Shown here piece after piece: positions 11,919 to 12,854 of a DNA stretch of 12,854 nucleotides. The notes under the pieces were generated by a model. It was not told the DNA's origin. It ran no database searches and saw nothing but the letters and a program-made list of their open reading frames with translations. Origin of the DNA: Verrucomicrobiales bacterium. GTDB lineage: Bacteria > Verrucomicrobiota > Verrucomicrobiia > Verrucomicrobiales > V1-33. The position numbers were made by a program, and so were the translations under genes. Every line of letters begins with the position of its first letter. The first letter of the stretch is position 1. The stretch lies in NCBI GenBank assembly GCA_028293305.1, contig JAQGPD010000469.1:1-12854 (forward strand), written 5' to 3'.

Positions 11919-12854
11919 TACAGACCCGCGTTGTCCTTCAGCGCCTGTTCCAGTCCCCGTTCCTCCACCCGCTTCTCCCAGGCTGCTTTCAGAGACGCGA
12001 TGGTGGCTGCCTTGCTGGCTTCCAACCTCGCTTTGAATCTTTCCTCCTTGGAGGAAGCGTTCCCGGATGGCATCACTGTAGCGTTCGTCGGAGGAGTGAG
12101 CGTTGAAGTGTTCATGAAGTAAAGTTTCGCCTGATTTTAGGAGTTTATCAACTGAATCGTGGAATTCGCCCAGCAACCAATCCTCGTCGCGATAGACGAC
12201 GGCGCCGAAGTGGGTGTTGTCGACGATTTGAAGACTGAAGGATGAGTTTTGCCGATAAACTGCAGCCAGGTTCAATGCCGTTCGGGGCGCTTGGTAATGA
12301 CCGCCCGAAGCCCGACGCAAAGGGACAATGCGGCCCCCTTCCAACACGGAGCGTCTAATCATATTGGGCACAGCGATGTGCCATGGGCAAAACACATAGC
12401 GCACTTCGACCAGCATCCCCGCACCCAACGCGGCATCAATATGCGCTGCGCTGCGCTTCTGGTTTTGCAGGGTTCCGTCCATCACGATTTCCGCCTGCGC
12501 CGAATAAAGTTGGTCGGTGGCGGAAGTTTTGCCACTGCCTTGTCCGCCGGCGTTAAAAACAATCATGCTTTCCGGAGGGAGCGACTTCAGCTTCTCCGCA
12601 TACAACCAATCAATAAACGCCCCCGCTGGCTCCAGCGTGGCGACGCTCCAGCGTTGGCGGGACTCGCGGCTTTCCGCGTAGGCGGGGCTGAGTTCCTGGG
12701 CGTTGTTGCGGTCGAGAACGTTGCCGAAGATTGACTCGTATTTGGCGGCGGCGATGGGCAGGGTGCTGGCCAGTTCGGTGGCGAACTCCCGCTCGATGGC
12801 TCGCTCTTCATCCGTCAGGCCTGGATAGGGCGTGTAAGTAAAGCCTTCCAATAA
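10371..12854 (-). CDS. metH: Fused frame: zeta-toxin-like kinase plus C-terminal MetH (5' partial)
   Basis: A single open frame of at least 827 codons runs off the right edge. Its first in-window start is a TTG at 12851, but the frame is open beyond it. Numbered from that TTG, residues ~35-270 are a zeta-toxin-like P-loop kinase and ~320-826 are the cobalamin-binding and S-adenosylmethionine activation domains of methionine synthase. The linking ~50 residues (271-320) are Gly/Ser/Gln-rich and look like an out-of-frame reading. MetH transfers methyl from methyltetrahydrofolate to homocysteine via cobalamin, but the homocysteine, folate and cap domains are absent. This protein therefore cannot be a complete synthase. 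It is either a novel fusion or, more likely, two broken genes joined by chance in frame. The two halves are described separately. Confidence 0.6.
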   Translation of the reverse strand, partial: LLEGFTYTPYPGLTDEERAIEREFATELASTLPIAAAKYESIFGNVLDRNNAQELSPAYAESRESRQRWSVATLEPAGAFIDWLYAEKLKSLPPESMIVFNAGGQGSGKTSATDQLYSAQAEIVMDGTLQNQKRSAAHIDAALGAGMLVEVRYVFCPWHIAVPNMIRRSVLEGGRIVPLRRASGGHYQAPRTALNLAAVYRQNSSFSLQIVDNTHFGAVVYRDEDWLLGEFHDSVDKLLKSGETLLHEHFNAHSSDERYSDAIRERFLQGGKIQSEVGSQQGSHHRVSESSLGEAGGGTGTGTGAEGQRGSVIPAESELDDGPVNAGKIVLATVKGDVHDIGKNIVGIVLACNNFEVIDMGVMVPCDKILAKAQEVGADIIGLSGLITPSLDEMAHVASEMERLGMKTPLLIGGATTSAAHTAIKLAHNYSGTIVHVLDASRSVPVATSLLSEGQKEKFIADNETRHATLREQYGNKKKRAILRIDEARAKGLVSDWANVDIPQPPTTDLIPVTETEGHSDTIPPVSLTELRGFIDWSPFFHAWELRGRWNEFDQQFSSAHEDPELRIQAEETAAKLYSDAQILLDKIIAGKHFTPKGVTGFFPANAVGDDIEIYANETRTEKRATLHTLRQQVIKTGGSPTPNLALSDFTAPAGCGRPDWVGGFVVTIHGADEYAKTYDDVQDPYSSIIVKALADRFAEAFAEWLHQRTRFFCGIEKPGELTRQEVIREKYRGIRPAPGYPAQPDHTEKRTLFSLLNATALTGCELTESCAMHPGSSVSGLYFNHPQARYFGIGTDLGKDQIEDYAARKNMPVAEVEKWLSPWLAY
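11918..12854 (-). pseudogene. Zeta-toxin-like P-loop kinase, probably frameshifted near its 3' end
   Basis: Zeta toxins are P-loop kinases that phosphorylate UDP-N-acetylglucosamine and poison wall synthesis. Family-like features here are YESIFGNVLDRNNA (38-51), the Walker A loop GGQGSGKTSA (102-111), the motif VMDGTL (123-128) and IDAALGAGMLVEVRYV. A later polar region ends in SDAIRERFLQG (259-269). After about residue 270 the open frame turns into low-complexity sequence. The frame one base later reads as a natural helical tail (KEERFKARLEASKAATIAS and onward, ending KDNAGL) and stops at TAA 11918-11920. A single-base indel near 12041-12056 would restore one continuous gene. No antitoxin is visible; it could lie beyond the edge. 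This could be an intact gene with a sequencing error or a decayed one. Confidence 0.55.
12041..12056 (-). other. Palindrome with internal AAGGAGG at the frame change
   Basis: On the minus strand TTCCTCC-AA-GGAGGAA forms a 7-bp stem with a two-base loop and contains a perfect Shine-Dalgarno-like AAGGAGG. It lies exactly where the kinase reading seems to move one base forward. It may be an indel-prone hairpin, or an SD-type stimulator of +1 frameshifting; I favour the former. Confidence 0.4.

Noticed and set aside
1..12854. CRISPR array, tRNA, rRNA or complete insertion sequence
   Set aside because: No regularly spaced direct repeats, cloverleaf-like sequence or transposase motifs were seen on either strand.

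Overview
The window looks like a G+C-rich bacterial chromosome segment, most likely from a Verrucomicrobia/PVC-type or similar Gram-negative lineage. The evidence is a lipobox-bearing lipocalin, a PEP-CTERM/exosortase pair, and translation starts that mostly lack a clear Shine-Dalgarno sequence. The lineage is an inference; no rRNA or other marker gene is present.

Layout: (1) 18-3548 holds unlinked housekeeping or envelope genes: a DUF4126 membrane protein (+), a Blc-type lipocalin lipoprotein (-), a GT-B glycosyltransferase (+) and a HIT-family protein (-). The last two meet tail to tail with overlapping stop codons. (2) 3662-9499 is one co-directional block: a CreB-like response regulator, a CreC-like sensor kinase joined to it by an ATGA overlap, a secreted VIT/VWA protein ending in a PEP-CTERM sorting signal, and an exosortase with its Cys/Arg/His residues intact and an EpsI-like C-terminal domain. 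A one-mismatch copy of the E. coli CreB binding motif lies just upstream of the VIT gene. The simplest reading is that a Cre-type two-component system controls a dedicated exosortase and its single surface-anchored substrate. (3) 9585-10034 (-) encodes a small unrecognised membrane protein. (4) 10035-10370 has no gene but carries four REP-like hairpins of two families, each with GGAG at its 5' foot. (5) 10371-12854 (-) is an odd fused reading frame running off the window. A zeta-toxin-like P-loop kinase is joined to the C-terminal part of cobalamin-dependent methionine synthase (MetH); the homocysteine, folate and cap domains are missing. The end of the kinase probably lies in another frame (TAA at 11918), so this looks like an insertion or rearrangement scar.

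Across most of the window the heptamer TGTCAGG recurs 25 times in both orientations, many times more than base composition predicts, mostly inside genes and in the kinase gene at the cost of unusual codons. It resembles a genome-wide signal such as an uptake sequence, Chi-like site or chromosome-organisation motif. I do not recognise it as a described one. The best candidates for something new are this heptamer, the Cre-exosortase-VIT cassette, and the zeta-MetH junction.
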